Shown here: piece by piece, positions 36,776 through 48,588 of the stretch
Layout: each line of letters starts with the position of its first letter
How positions within the stretch are numbered: the first letter of the stretch is position 1
Origin: Pinus tabuliformis
Taxonomy: Eukaryota; Streptophyta; Pinopsida; Pinales; Pinaceae
Assembly: GCA_031772625.1 (NCBI GenBank)
Contig: CM062804.1
Coordinates: 278,708,598-278,772,597 of the forward strand
Direction of reading: 5' to 3'
DNA: 64,000 nt
Notes under the pieces: generated by a model
The model's database searches: none
Seen by the model: only the letters and a program-made list of their open reading frames with translations
Told to the model about the DNA's origin: nothing
Position numbers and translations under genes: made by a program

Positions 36776-37510
36776 AATGTTTTAGTTAATATTTATGCTT
36801 AAAATATATTTGAAATTTGTCCCAAGTTATGCTCTGCTCATTTACGCCACATACCATTTTTACTTCCTCCCACCACAAGGTGGCTTTTCCTTGCAGCTGA
36901 AAAATGGCCAATCGAGCCTTTAAGTTATGATCATATTCGTACAACTAAAAATACTTGTTCATATTGATGAGCCAGGCCTCAACTACCTCTTCTTGTTCAC
37001 CATCAAAGAGGGGAGGTTTTAATTTTTGAAATTCTCACTGTAGTTCTACTTTCTGTCTCTTTTACGTTTTGTGTTCTGATACATTACCAAATTCTTCCTC
37101 TTGATTCTCTTCACTGCCTTAAGTTTCTACATTCTCACTATGAAATTCTTGTTCGCCAGTCATGCTCCCGTGCTTAGGATTGGGAATTGGTTGTCACTGA
37201 TTCTGTCTATTAGACAGAATTTTCGTGATCTTTTCCTTCTCTTGCATCAACCTTTCATTATCTTCCCGTAACCGAGACATTTCATTCCTTAACTCTTTCA
37301 TAGTTTCCGAGATTTTAGTATTAGTGTTACACAAGTCTTCCCGCAATTGTACCCATACCTCGAGATTGGCCTCCTAAGAATATGCTAGTCTTTTTCCTGT
37401 CATAGATCGGTGTGTTGTAGTTCCCATTCTCCTCATGTTGGCTTCTTTTCTCTCTTTGTCTACATCAAAAATGTTGTTACTCATTTATTTTCTAGAGGTC
37501 TCAATTTTGT
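36776..37510 (-). pseudogene. Gypsy gag, 5' portion of outer element
   Basis: This is the gag part of the outer element cut off by the nested insertion. On the minus strand the first part is charged and coiled-coil-like (NERLMQEKEKITKI, about 37260). Then comes the capsid-like region PLFDGEQEEVVEAWLINMNK near 37010 and LQGKATLWWEEVK near 36895. This pattern is typical of plant gypsy gag. A stop lies in the capsid part. It continues at 33423 on the far side of the nested element. Confidence 0.8.
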
Positions 37511-37516
37511 CACCTG

Positions 37517-37533
37517 AGCACTCTAATACCACA
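37517..37533 (-). other. Primer binding site of outer gypsy element
   Basis: The minus strand reads TGTGGTATTAGAGTGCT directly inside the LTR end. TGGTATTAGAG matches the tRNA-iMet primer site with one change. Confidence 0.75.
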
Positions 37534-40500
37534 TGTCATATACCCATAAAAAAAAATATTAGTCAGTAAAAGGAAACGATAATACATATTACAACAATGA
37601 TCAAACCAAGCATTTCAAATTCACTTTTACAAAGTACTGTTATCATTTCAAATTATATTTTTTTAACTACGGAATTCAGATTTCAATGCCATGGAAGTCA
37701 CATGGTCGAAGTCTATAGTTTGTATTAAATAGAACTATGAATTGGTATAGTGAGTATTGATTGTTCACTTATCCTTTCGGGTGGTTGGCCACCCTATAAC
37801 CGGGAAAAGACTGCATCTGGAGTCTTCGGTATGCATCACAGCTGGCCCTCCATGTATTGGTAAGTGTGATTCATCGACAGCTATCTGACAGTCTCCCGAT
37901 CGAATGGTTTATCTGGATGCCCACCGATCGAAAGTCCTCTAAGGTTTGGTAGTTGGTCATTTTTCTCATCTCTGGGGCAGAGGTGTAGATTGTAGTCCAC
38001 TATTGAGCTTCCTCTTAGGTGAATATTCCTGCATGGTTACTCCTTTCTTAATGTTGCACATCTTTCCTCGTTCTCAATCACACTACAATGGAGCTTAAGA
38101 GTGTACCTTTGCTTCGTAGGTTACCCTTCGGTGTTCTTCCTACTTCTGGATGCATCTAGATGGTTGTCTTCACTTAGATAACTATGAGTCTCCTCTCATT
38201 TAGCCAACTTATTGTCTGTGTTATCATTTTCAGTTTAATAATTCTTCAACTAGCCCTTACTCTTATGTTTCTTTGTTGTCTAGGTTTCATCGGGGTTTTT
38301 CAAGCTTTTCTTGTTCATTTGTTGATGGATTTGTTGATTTTGCTCAGCCTACAGAACCGTGCAGACTTCATGCAAGGAACCAATGGGAAATTCCATATAC
38401 AGTTCGAGTAGTTACTAAGGGTTTAGTTATTTTTTGGGAAAGAGTTTTAGCAATTTTCTCTAATTATGCATAAATTCTGATTATGTATATTTTTAAATGA
38501 GACTTCTAATTTCTGAAATAGCCTCAGGCTGTGTTAAATGTTAACGGCCTTGGGCCATATTAGCAAGAGAGGAATTATTGTTGATTTTGTAAATTTGATG
38601 TTAAAATGTTAAGGGTTTGCGACCAAGAGTATTATGAACTAGATTTAACTTCTTTCTTTAACTACTGAAGAAACTAATTTAGGAATTTTGGGAAATTATG
38701 GAGGTGAAGTGTTGTAAGTCCATTGATCTACAGCGAAAACCTTGTTTTTGAAGTTTTGGTATATTCTTTATTCTTCGTATATAAATTTAACCTTTTTAGC
38801 TTTTATATATATCAACGCTTTGTTCCTGTCTCGTTAAATGGATTGAATGATATTTTTATGTTCAATGGGTTTCCCTCGGTTGGGGTTTATAATTTTACTC
38901 TGTTGTGATTTTGGATTCTCTTAATCCTCACCAAAATTCTCGAAGGATGAATTCTGGTTTAAATGTGGTACGACTTCATGAATCTTTTCCTATGATAGGT
39001 TTGGTTGTCCTATACAGTTCTTGCTCCAGGTTCTGTACATTTATATTTCTATTTTAAGTTGTTTGCCTCTGTCATGACTCATGTACCGTGGCTATGGCTA
39101 GTTATGAGCATGGTTTCCATACACCATTGTTTGCTAAACTAGAATTATAACAAGTATATTATAGTTGTAGACTAATATTTGGTTCCTGCCCTATTTACAG
39201 GGTTATTGAAGTTCTTGATTTTATTTTGCATCTTTTTATGTCTGCATACTACATTTTGTATTTTACTCATGGTATTTTACTTTGCCCTATGAGGTTATAA
39301 GATTCTTGTATAATAACATAAATAAATATTCCCATTTTAGCCTATCTAGAGGGTTACACATGGTCTTTAATTGATCCTTCGAGTTTATAAAATAGAGAAA
39401 TAACTATTCGCATTTACCACATCTACATGGTTACACATGGTCTTTACTTTATCCTATGAGCTAATAAAATAACAGAGATAATTTACTTAAAACAAAAGGT
39501 AAAATAATCGTTATATTTGACGAAATAAATCTTATAATCTTTCCTCTAGTTAGCTTTGCATTTACCCCATCTATAGGGTGACACATGGTCTTTACTTTAT
39601 CCTCTGAACTAGAATAAATCTTATAATCGTTCCTCTAGTTAGATTGGCATTTACCCCATCTACAAGGTTACACATGGTCTTTACTTTATCCTCTGAGCTA
39701 ATAAAATAACAGAGATAATTTACTTAAAACAAAAGGTAAAATAATCGTTCTATTTGACAGAATAAATGGTCATACTTTGAATGACTTACTTAACGCAGTT
39801 GAATCCCAAAAATGATATCTAATAGAATAAATCTTATAATTGTTCCTCTAGTTAGCTCCAGAGTGTCTATCGCTAATGTTCCTATTGTCCCCACGTTACA
39901 CACCTTAATCTTCTTGTTTTTCCACCCAATCAGGAGACTTGTTGTTCTAGCCTCGTTATTCATCCTGAGTCCCCCCCAAGCTATCCTCTAACAGGATTTC
40001 TCCTTAAGACTTATAGCCTTAAATAATAGTAGCTATCTGGTCTTAACCAGACTTAATCATCTTGTTTTTCCTCCCAATTGTGAGACTTTTGTTCCAGCCT
40101 CGCCCCTCAAGCTATCCTCTAACAGGATTTCTCCGTAAGACTTATAGCCTTAAATTTATAGCCTTAAATAATAGTAGCTATCTGGTCTTAACCAGACTTA
40201 ATCATCTTGTTTTTCCTCCCAATTGTGAGATTTGTTGTTCCAGCCTCGCTATTCAGCCTGAGCTTGAGTCTCCCCACGAGCTATCCTCTCACATGATTTC
40301 TCCTTAAGACTTAAAGTCTTAAATAATAGTAGCTATCGAATCTTAATCAGACTTAGCTCCTTCAACTTGTATGTCCTTCTTGCACAGTTGACATGCTTTC
40401 TGAATTAAAATCTTTCTTTGATCTCAGATACGCCTATCCTCTTCATCCCTAGCTTGGGAATAAATCTCCAAGGAAGTAGTTAGGGTTGGGTAACCACCTA

Positions 40501-40715
40501 ACCTAACTACTTACATATGAGATGTGTAAAACTTTCAACATTCTGATATTTCACTATTCATATAACTTTAATCTAACACAATTACTGCCATCATTCTAGC
40601 ATTTCACTTTCCATGAAACTTTTAATAAAAAATAATTTTAATTATATAAACTTTAATAGTATTCACTTTATTCAAATGCGGTAAATAAATATTTACATTC
40701 ACTCGAGACATTACA
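37534..40715 (-). repeat. 5' LTR of gypsy element (3182 bp)
   Basis: Partner of 26822-29330 but about 670 bp longer. The excess lies in 39340-40330. There ACATGGTCTTTA occurs at about 39358, 39436, 39594 and 39672, and CTTAATC(A/T)TCTTGTTTTTCC occurs at about 39907, 40048 and 40198. Confidence 0.95.
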
Positions 40716-43700
40716 CTCTACATTGAGATGTGAAATTTATATAAATATAATTATATATTCAGCTTATTTCCACATTTACCAAAGGGTGAGAAATCATATC
40801 TCCCAAAATAAAAACATTTTTTCAAATATGTATTTTTAAAGATTTGATTTCTTTCTACACTTACTAAATCTATGATTAAAATAAATCTATAATAATATTT
40901 AATATAATTTAAACATATAAATTATTAACTTGGAAATAAATTTATTAAATATAAAAAATAAATACCCTTCGAAACTTTTCAATAGATAAATATTATATAA
41001 CATCTTCCAATATCCAACTAAAAATCAATTACAATCTTTTTAAATATTATATAACGTCTTCCAATATCCAACTAAAAATCAATTACAAATTTTTTAAATC
41101 TTTTGGATAGGTTTAGTTTTAATTGTGTATTGGATATGTCTCCTGGTTCATAATGTGAGGCAGTCAAACTCTTTCTAGTTAATTATGGGTATGAAAATTT
41201 ACCAATTTAATATTTTGTGATATAAATAGGAATCAATTGGAAAAATTTTAAAAATTCGATAAATTTTACTAAATATGAGTTTAGAATCTTGAATTAGATA
41301 AATCTTATTAATTTTGTTAGAAAGTAAAATGTTTTTAATAATGTTAAAATTTTAAATTATTTATTTAATATTTTTGAATAATATTAAAATTTACATATTA
41401 ATTTTGTTAGAAAGTAAAATGTTTTTTAATAAGGTTAAAACTTTAAGTTATTTATTTAATATTTTTTAATAATGTTAATTTTTATTTTTATTTTTATAAT
41501 TAGGTGGATTTTCATATGTATAATTATTATTATAATTTATAAAAAGAATATTTTAATAATCTATTTATTTACCCATTATTTTATTACTAGCTAAACAATA
41601 ATTAGATTTATTGTTTTGTCAATCAACTTTAAAATTTAAATATTATAAATTTCAAATAAAACACATTTTTTAAATGAGTTACCTATCAAATTTGTTCGAA
41701 TGCGACGTAGGAATTCAAATTTGATGTCTCAAGATACGACTCCTAATAGCCCTTTTCAACGTTAAGCAAATGAAGAATTTTCTAAGACGGTGAAAAAACG
41801 TTCGGTTACTAGGAAAGGTGAATGCTATTTCCAATTTTATAGAAACATAAATGCTTTCTGACATGTAAGGGAAATAGTGCTTGTTTTTTAGGTAATAGCA
41901 TGTGAACAAATGAATGGAATGTAGAAAAAAAGACCAGCGCTATTTCCATCACATGTCAAAAAAACATTTATATTTCTATAAGGTTGAAAATAGCATTCGC
42001 CACGAGGAAATGTCACCGATTGTACCGGCAAGAATGATCGTATTTATAAATCGGACAGAAAACTCCACGATATTATGTGGTGTACCGGTGGGCCGTAACT
42101 TTCAACGTGTTTACCTTTTAAAAAAGAAAAAATAAAATAAAGGAAGGAATCTACACATTTTGAACTATTTTGAATTCAGAGCTATTTTGAAATTAGGTGA
42201 TCGAGAAAGTCAAGATTTTGTTGATCCAGAAAATTTCAGGCGTAATTATTTTTAAATTTCTTAACTTATTTCATATTCAATCAAATGAAAATGTTAGATA
42301 TTTATATTGGTTTTCACTGTGACAAGACACATAACATTAGGAATACGAATTTGTTTATATATTAAAATAAATTTATATAAACTTTGACAAGAAACATAAT
42401 TATATAAATTTTAATAGTATTCACTTTATTCAAATGCGGTAAATAAATATTTACAATCACTCTATATTGAGATGTGAAATTTATATGAATATAATTATAT
42501 ATTCAGTTTATTTCCACATTTACCAAAGGCTCAGAAATCAAATCTTCCAAAATAAAAATATTTTTTCAAATCTATATTTTTAAAGATTTGATTTCTTTCC
42601 ATGCTTACTAAATATACAATTAAAATAAATCTATACCAATATTTAATATAATTTAAACATATAAATTATAAACTTGGAAATAAATTTTTGAAATATAAAA
42701 AATAAATACCTTTTAAACTTTTCAATACATAAATATTATATAACATCTTCCCATATCCAACTGAAAATCAATTACAATCTTTTTAAATATTATATAAAGT
42801 CTTCCAATATCCAGCTAAAAATCAATTACAATTTTTTTAAATCTTTTGGATAGGTTTAGTTTTAATTGTGTACTGGATATGTTTTAGCCTCATGGTTCAT
42901 AATGTGAGGCAGTCAAAATCTTTCTAGTTAATTATGGGTATGAAAATTTACCAATGTAATATTTTGTGATATAAATAGAAATCAATCGGAAAAATTTGAA
43001 AAATTAGATAAATTTTACTAAATATTAGTTTAGAATCTTTAATTAGATGAATCTTATTAATTTTGTTAAAAATAAAATGTTTTTAATAATATTAAAATTT
43101 TAAATTATTTATTTAATATTTTTAAATAATATTAAAATTTTCTTTAATTAGATAATTCTTATTAATTTTGTTAGAAAGTAAAATGTTTTTAATAATGTTA
43201 AAATTTTAAATTATTTATTTAATATTTTTGAATAATATTAAAATTTACATATTAATTTTGTTAGAAAGTAAAATGTTTTTTAATAATGTTAAAATTTTAA
43301 GTTATTTATTTATTATTTTTTAATAATGTTAATTTTTTTCTTAATAATTAGGTGGATTTTCATATGTATAATTATTATTATAATTTATAAAAAGAATATT
43401 TTAACCATCTATTTATTTACCAATTATTTTATTACTAGTAAACAATAATTAGATTTATTGTCTTGTCAATCAACTTTAAAATTTAAATATTATAAATTTC
43501 AAGTAAAACACATTTTTTAAATGAGTTACCTATCAAATTTGTTCGAATGCGACGTAGGAATTCAAATTTGAAGTCTCAAGATACGACTCCTAATAGCCCT
43601 TTTCAACGTTAAGCAAATGAAGAATTTTCTAAGACGGCGAAAAAACATTCGGCCACGAGGAAATGTCACCGATTGTACCGGCACGAATGATCGTATTTAT

Positions 43701-44100
43701 AAATCGGACAGAAAAATCCACAATATTATGTGGCGTACCGGTGGGCCGTAACTTCAGTCTGTCTGCAATTCTTACAAATTACTTTAAAGATTTCTCTTAA
43801 CTTGCGTGCTTTCAACGTGTTTACCTTTTAAAAAGCGAAAAAACAAAATAAAGGAAGGAATCTACACATTTTGAACTATTTTGAATTCAGAGCTATTTTG
43901 AAATTAGGTGATCGAGAAAGTCAAGATTTTGTTGATCCAGAAAATTTCAGGCGTAATTATTTTTAAATTTCTTAACTTATTTCATATTCAATAAAATGAA
44001 AATGTTAAATATTTATGTTGGTTTTCACTGTGACAAGACACATAACATTAGGAATACGAATTTGTTTATATATTAAAATAAATTTAAATTTTTTATCCTA
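40640..44100 (+). repeat. 1.7-kb tandem duplication including the gypsy LTR end
   Basis: Unit A (about 40640-42385) and unit B (about 42395-44100) align throughout. TTGAGATGTG occurs at 40723 and 42467, CGACGTAGGAATTCAAATTTG near 41703 and 43550, and GTGATCGAGAAAGTCAAG near 42197 and 43907. Both units begin with the last roughly 60 bp of the gypsy LTR (GTATTCACTTTATTCAAATG). Unit B lacks the terminal bases of the LTR. The units are non-coding. They differ by a MITE in A, a 57-bp gap in A and an extra AT-rich repeat in B. Confidence 0.9.
41801..42000. mobile_element. MITE with long terminal inverted repeats, in unit A only
   Basis: The element is about 190 bp (41806-41995). Its arms of about 65-70 bp are inverted copies. 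The left arm reads GGTGAATGCTATTTCCAATT through TGACATGTAAGGGAAATAG; the right arm is its complement with about 80-85% match. Short flanks TTCGG and TTCGC look like a target duplication. Unit B has uninterrupted sequence here. Two short open frames in it are by-products of the hairpin. Confidence 0.85.
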
Positions 44101-45590
44101 ATAAAACTTACTTATCATGAATTTAACTTATTTTAATTTTCATATATTAATTAATATTTCTTTTTTTATATCAGACTTATTAAATAATAAAAAAGATTAA
44201 ATAATAAAATGATTCGGTAATTTATTCATTATAATGAAAATTGGTTTATGTTGATATATATTTTACTGGAATATCTAAATTTAAACTCATTTAAATACTC
44301 TATTTAACATAAATTTAAATAACAATCATTTCTTTAATCTTTTAATATAAATTCATAAAATAATCAATATATTTTATAATTTTTTCAATAATTTAATGTT
44401 ATATCATCTTTTTAAATTTTTTATATTAATAATAAAAATTACATTACATTACTAATAAACTAATTTATATTATTATTTTTCTTTTTATTGTTTAAATATA
44501 AGATTACCGCAAACTGTAATGCAAAACACAAGTAATATTAACGGACACGTATAAATACTACTCGAGCAAATGTTTCAAGTCACCCAAAAAAAGATTAAAT
44601 ATGAAAGCACCTCATCTTTCATATCAGACATGCTAAATGGTACTGTTTTATAGTCAGGAAGCTTTCCTCTGGTGTCATTGTTTATATTACTCATCGTGTA
44701 TCTTATTTAGGTGCGTAGTCTAAAAAACCCCATAAAGTAATTAAGAAATTCTAGTAAGATTATGAAAAATTCTCTGAGAAATTTTTGAAATTTTTTTATT
44801 TTAGTGGTTAAATTTCAAAATTCTAGATGTTTAATATTAAATTTATTTCTACTTTAAAAAAATAAATTTAAACACTCCAATTACCTTATTTTTTGAAAAA
44901 AATATCATCAAATTCGAACAAAAAACTGCTATCTAGCTATTTTGTTGAGTCGGTAGACAAGCCCGCCCTTAATCTTGGAGGCCTTCATGACTGTTTCATC
45001 GTGTAACTGACCTTATCTCGGTGTTTCATGGGTTGAATTGAAGGATTCAGGGATTAAAGGGGTTAAGGTTATTTTATGTTTTAAGTTTTTTTTTCCTTTT
45101 TAATTGACTGATATATAAGTCAGATTGACGCTGTACATTTTATATCGTATTCTCTAATCTAGCACTAGCTTATTAGAGTTATGACATTATTAAGATTTTT
45201 GTTAATATTGTTTGATGTACTGAGTGTTATTTGGATTATTTAAAACTGGAGAAGGTTTTTTTAAAAGGAAAAGAAAGATTTTATTTATAAGATATAATTA
45301 TTATTTTTTTATGTTTAAATTATTTAATCATATGAGTTTAATTAACTGGTGTTTATAACATGTATGAAAGAAAAATTTATAAATAATTGAAAAAAATTAT
45401 ATCGGAGTTAAGTGTATAATTATTTGATTAATTTTTTTTATTTTTTATTTTATTTATTTTTTCCCGAGTTCTTTGATTGGGAATGGTGGTTACAATTGCA
45501 AGTTGATTTTCTACCGCTTTTAAAGAGGCATATTTGTTTGAGTCTGAATTCTCATATGCATGGATCTTTTAATGTGCCCATCCTCTTTTT
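44101..45590. other. AT-rich spacer
   Basis: No gene is recognised. A TATA-like ACGTATAAATACTACTCGAGC lies near 44549, but no coding exon follows it. Confidence 0.4.
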
Positions 45591-45599
45591 CAGAGGGAG

Positions 45600-47395
45600 G
45601 CTTTTCATTCTACTACACTAGAATGATTGTTTCTGGTACTTCTATTGCTTGTGGTTTTCGAATCATTGTCCCTTTTGCTCAACCCCTTCGTCCATAGATA
45701 TTCCTTGTGGTTTTTGTGCATCCATAGCATTCTCCATTATTTTGTCGTCCTTGTCTTCTGAGGAAAGTTTCTCTTGAAACTGGAAACTCTATGGCTTTTT
45801 GGGTTGTTTATTTTTTCTCTTTGGCTCTTTCTTTGCCTGTATATTTTGTAGATGTCGAGAAATATGACATTAGAATGTTGTAGTTTCAAAATATAAAGGT
45901 TCGTTCAATTGAAGAGTATTATGAATTAGGTTAATACAATCAGGCAAACCCTTACTAAGGTCTACTTCTACGTAGATCTTGGCAAAGGTAAAAATTCCCT
46001 TTTTAGGTCCATCTATATCCATCCTTACATACTTCCCCAAAGTGTTTCCAATTAATTATAGAACTTGGTGGTGCTGAAAAGGAAGGGGAAGGTTGTGTAA
46101 TCTGACCCAAACCAACATTTTGGAAACCACAATTGTATTGGCATCAAATCCTCAAAACCATAAGATTATAAAAAGGCATGCACTTCCGAAAACCATGGCC
46201 CTCATTTAGGGTGAACTGCAAATCCTTAATGCTATCAAATTGTGCAACAATAAAGCCCCTGCAACACAAATGAATTTCAAAATTTAAGGTCGAGTTTGTA
46301 CATACCCAGTGATATAGATCCTTTGATTTGTGCTAATAGCCATTAAGTCTACAGATTATTGCTCGAGATTGGAAGCTGGAGAAACATTCGATAACTTATG
46401 AAATATTTATTGTCATTTCGGGGACCTGATTCATTTATTTCACAATGTAAGTTCCACAGATATTGATGTTTGGATGATATTTGTTTTGAGACTTGACCAT
46501 TCTCTTCACTACATCCTTAAATGAAGCTAGTCCCTTGGGGTTACTAGGAGCAAGAAAACCTCCCCTCAGATACAAATTGATGATGATAGAGGAATTTCAT
46601 TCGATGTCATAGTTTTGCAACTGAAAATAATCTTGCAGACACCCACCAACATAAGCAAATTTTGAAACCTTTTAAAGTCATCTTGCAGACATCTAACTGC
46701 ATAAATCAAATTTTGGAACTCCATCAGGGTACCGAATCTATTTTTGACCTTTTGCTTCAAATAAAGCACCAAATTCGCAGCCTGAACACCTATGAGTATT
46801 GATCTCCCATCTAGGGTTTTCAAAAAAATTTGCAAAACACTCTCGACTTCCAAATCTGGTTGAGGAGACTCGTTTCTAGTTGATCTTTTCATTAAAATCC
46901 CTTTGATCAATGCCTCCCGACCTAGATCAAGGTTATTTTCACAATATGTAAGGGAAAATGGCTTCATAGGGCTACATAGAACCCTTTTGCAAACTTGTGG
47001 TAGAAATCTCTAATGGGCAAGAATCCAAAATATAAAAACGACGACAAAATGCCATGGATATATGTTTCTCGTGTAGATCCAAGCTAAATAATCCACCTTT
47101 GTCTCTATATCTTCGCCAATCTGTTGCTTCTACCGTCACGTGTACACTTGAGATTTTTCTAAGACCTCTATGCTCACAACTCTCCCAGTAGACCCCACTA
47201 CGAACTGACACCTTAAGCCATCGGGATTACAATCACATGGAATCGAATCTCAACCACCACAATAGTTTTGACTATGATCTCGAGGGACTCTGTCATCAAT
47301 GGTGTTCAAGCTTGCAATATCACAACTCAAAACCCTAGCTCCACTCTAGATCGTCATCTCTCCAGCTCCTGAATGCAATGCTTTTTCATATATGG
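45600..47395 (-). pseudogene. LINE ORF1 relic (DUF4283 type) with ubiquitin-like module
   Basis: Plant L1-type LINE ORF1 proteins bind the element RNA and often carry a DUF4283 domain with a zinc knuckle. Read on the minus strand: a degraded leader and unassigned frame (47395-46972), then a ubiquitin-like module (46835-46558), a linker, and DUF4283. The latter shows GFIVAQFDSIKDLQFTLNEG (about 46260), KMLVWVRLHNLPLPFQHH (about 46115), LIGNTLGKYVRMDIDG (about 46060) and AKIYVEVDLSKGLPD (about 45985). Next is a remnant of the knuckle (CHISRHLQ, about 45870) and a polar tail to about 45640. Endonuclease and RT (ORF2) are not found downstream, which is unusual because LINE copies normally lose the 5' end. 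Stops and frameshifts make it a relic. Confidence 0.75.
46558..46835 (-). other. Ubiquitin-like domain within LINE ORF1 relic
   Basis: LQIFLKTLDGRSILIGVQ begins an ungapped match to ubiquitin residues 1-48. K6, T7, L8, G10, I13, V17, K27, K29, G35, Q41, L43, I44 and A46 agree. After LQDD a small duplication of about 50 bp (FQNL...GVC) shifts the frame. The domain then resumes QDYFQLQNYDIE, stop, NSSIIINLYLRGG, again with ubiquitin spacing and the terminal LRGG (46569-46558). K48 is Arg and the K63 position is a TGA. Ubiquitin normally ends at this Gly-Gly, where deubiquitinases cut fusions; here the frame continues FLAPSNPKG into the ORF1 linker. Confidence 0.85.
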
Positions 47396-47667
47396 TTACA
47401 GTGTAATGAAATAATTTAGTTAGTTAATCTCAAAAATGATATTTAATATATTACAGTGCAAAATGATATCTAATATATTTAATATATTACATTGTAAAAG
47501 TGGCTTAGTTAAATGAAAAAGACTAAATGGAACTCTAATTGAATAGTTCATATGCTTTGCAATGCAGTATGAAGTTAAGTGAGAATAAAATTTCATAGCT
47601 AAAGGTATTTGAGTTAGAGAAATTTAGAGATGAGTGAGATCATAAAAATTCTTGGTTATTAGTCCCT
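47396..47667. other. Short spacer
   Basis: AT-rich; nothing recognised. Confidence 0.4.
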
Positions 47668-47847
47668 AAAGTGATTTTTCATACTATACAAATGTAAAAA
47701 AGAAATGTCCATAGTTAAAATTATTTGAGCCAAAGGAATCCAAAGATGAGTGACCTTAAAGTGATTTTTCATACTATACAAATGTAAAAAAGAAATTTCC
47801 ATAGTTAAAATTATTTGAGCCAAAGGAATCCGAAAATGAGTGACCTT
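47668..47847 (+). repeat. 90-bp tandem duplication
   Basis: 47668-47757 and 47758-47847 are nearly identical (AAAGTGATTTTTCATACTAT... to ...GAGTGACCTT). Confidence 0.9.
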
Positions 47848-48256
47848 AAATAATAATTCAGGTTATACCATTTATTTACTCATATCAATTTCATTAGAAA
47901 ATATACCTAAAAAAACATAATTCATGTAAATAATACTTTAAGAAGTTTCCTTTTACTTTTAAACAAACTTCTATTTTTTTATACAAATAGTTTGCTTACG
48001 TTAAAAAACACACACACCAAATTTAACAAATTCCTTTACATTCTAGAAGAAATAGCCCACTAAACATTTTTAGTTATGAACTTTTTTATATGATTTCAAC
48101 TAATTGGGGGCAAGTTCTTTATTTATAGTTTTATTTTTTTATATTTTAAAGAAGATAAACAATTAACTTTCGGCAAGGAACCTTATTTTGAATAAAAATA
48201 CTAATTTATTTTATCTTAAATTAAGTGAATTTAAATCTTTGAACTTTTTATTTTTA

Positions 48257-48588
48257 ATAGTATTAATCAATTTTTCTCTGGGGTGCAGTTTGTTGGCTAG
48301 CGACCACACTATTTGATTGTTCATACGTAGGTTGCAAGTTCAAACCTCAACTTACTCATACATTATTGCTTGGAGGCTATGCAATTGCACATGGATCAAC
48401 CCCGTATCACGGAAATACGAGAACTAATGCATGTCACACAATTACAAGGATCAACCCCATACGATAACTAATGCATGTCACACAAATACAAGAACCATCG
48501 CATTACCAATTCGGATACTAATAACAAAATTAAATAAATAAATATATTTAAAAACATAAACATAAAAATAAAAATAGTAATCAATTTT
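48257..48588 (+). mobile_element. Probable tRNA-derived SINE
   Basis: The body is about 48276-48572. It has an A-box-like GTTTGTTGGCTAGCGA (about 48287) and a B-box-like AGTTCAAACCT (about 48338), and ends in an A-rich tail. Flanks AATAGTATTAATCAATTT (48257-48274) and AATAGTAATCAATTTT (48573-48588) look like a target duplication with a 2-base gap. A short internal direct repeat carries ACTAATGCATGTCACACAA. Confidence 0.6.

Larger units (their letters stand above)
26817..40720 (-). mobile_element. Complete Ty3/gypsy chromovirus-like element with nested insertion
   Basis: The element runs 26822-40715 (13,894 bp) and is read on the minus strand. It starts and ends TG...CA and is flanked by identical CTCTA at 26817-26821 and 40716-40720. 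The primer site next to the 37.5-kb LTR matches tRNA-iMet. A polypurine tract (GGGGGGGAAGA on the minus strand, 29341-29331) abuts the other LTR. The gene order gag, protease, RT, RNase H, integrase, chromodomain-like end is that of gypsy elements. Another LTR element occupies 33424-36775; without it the element would be about 10.5 kb. Confidence 0.95.

Noticed and set aside
38184..38473. Open frames in the second gypsy LTR
   Set aside because: LTR by-products with hydrophobic low-complexity translations.
41715..42135. Frames of 64 and 73 codons on opposite strands
   Set aside because: Both lie across the MITE hairpin and mirror each other because of the inverted repeats.
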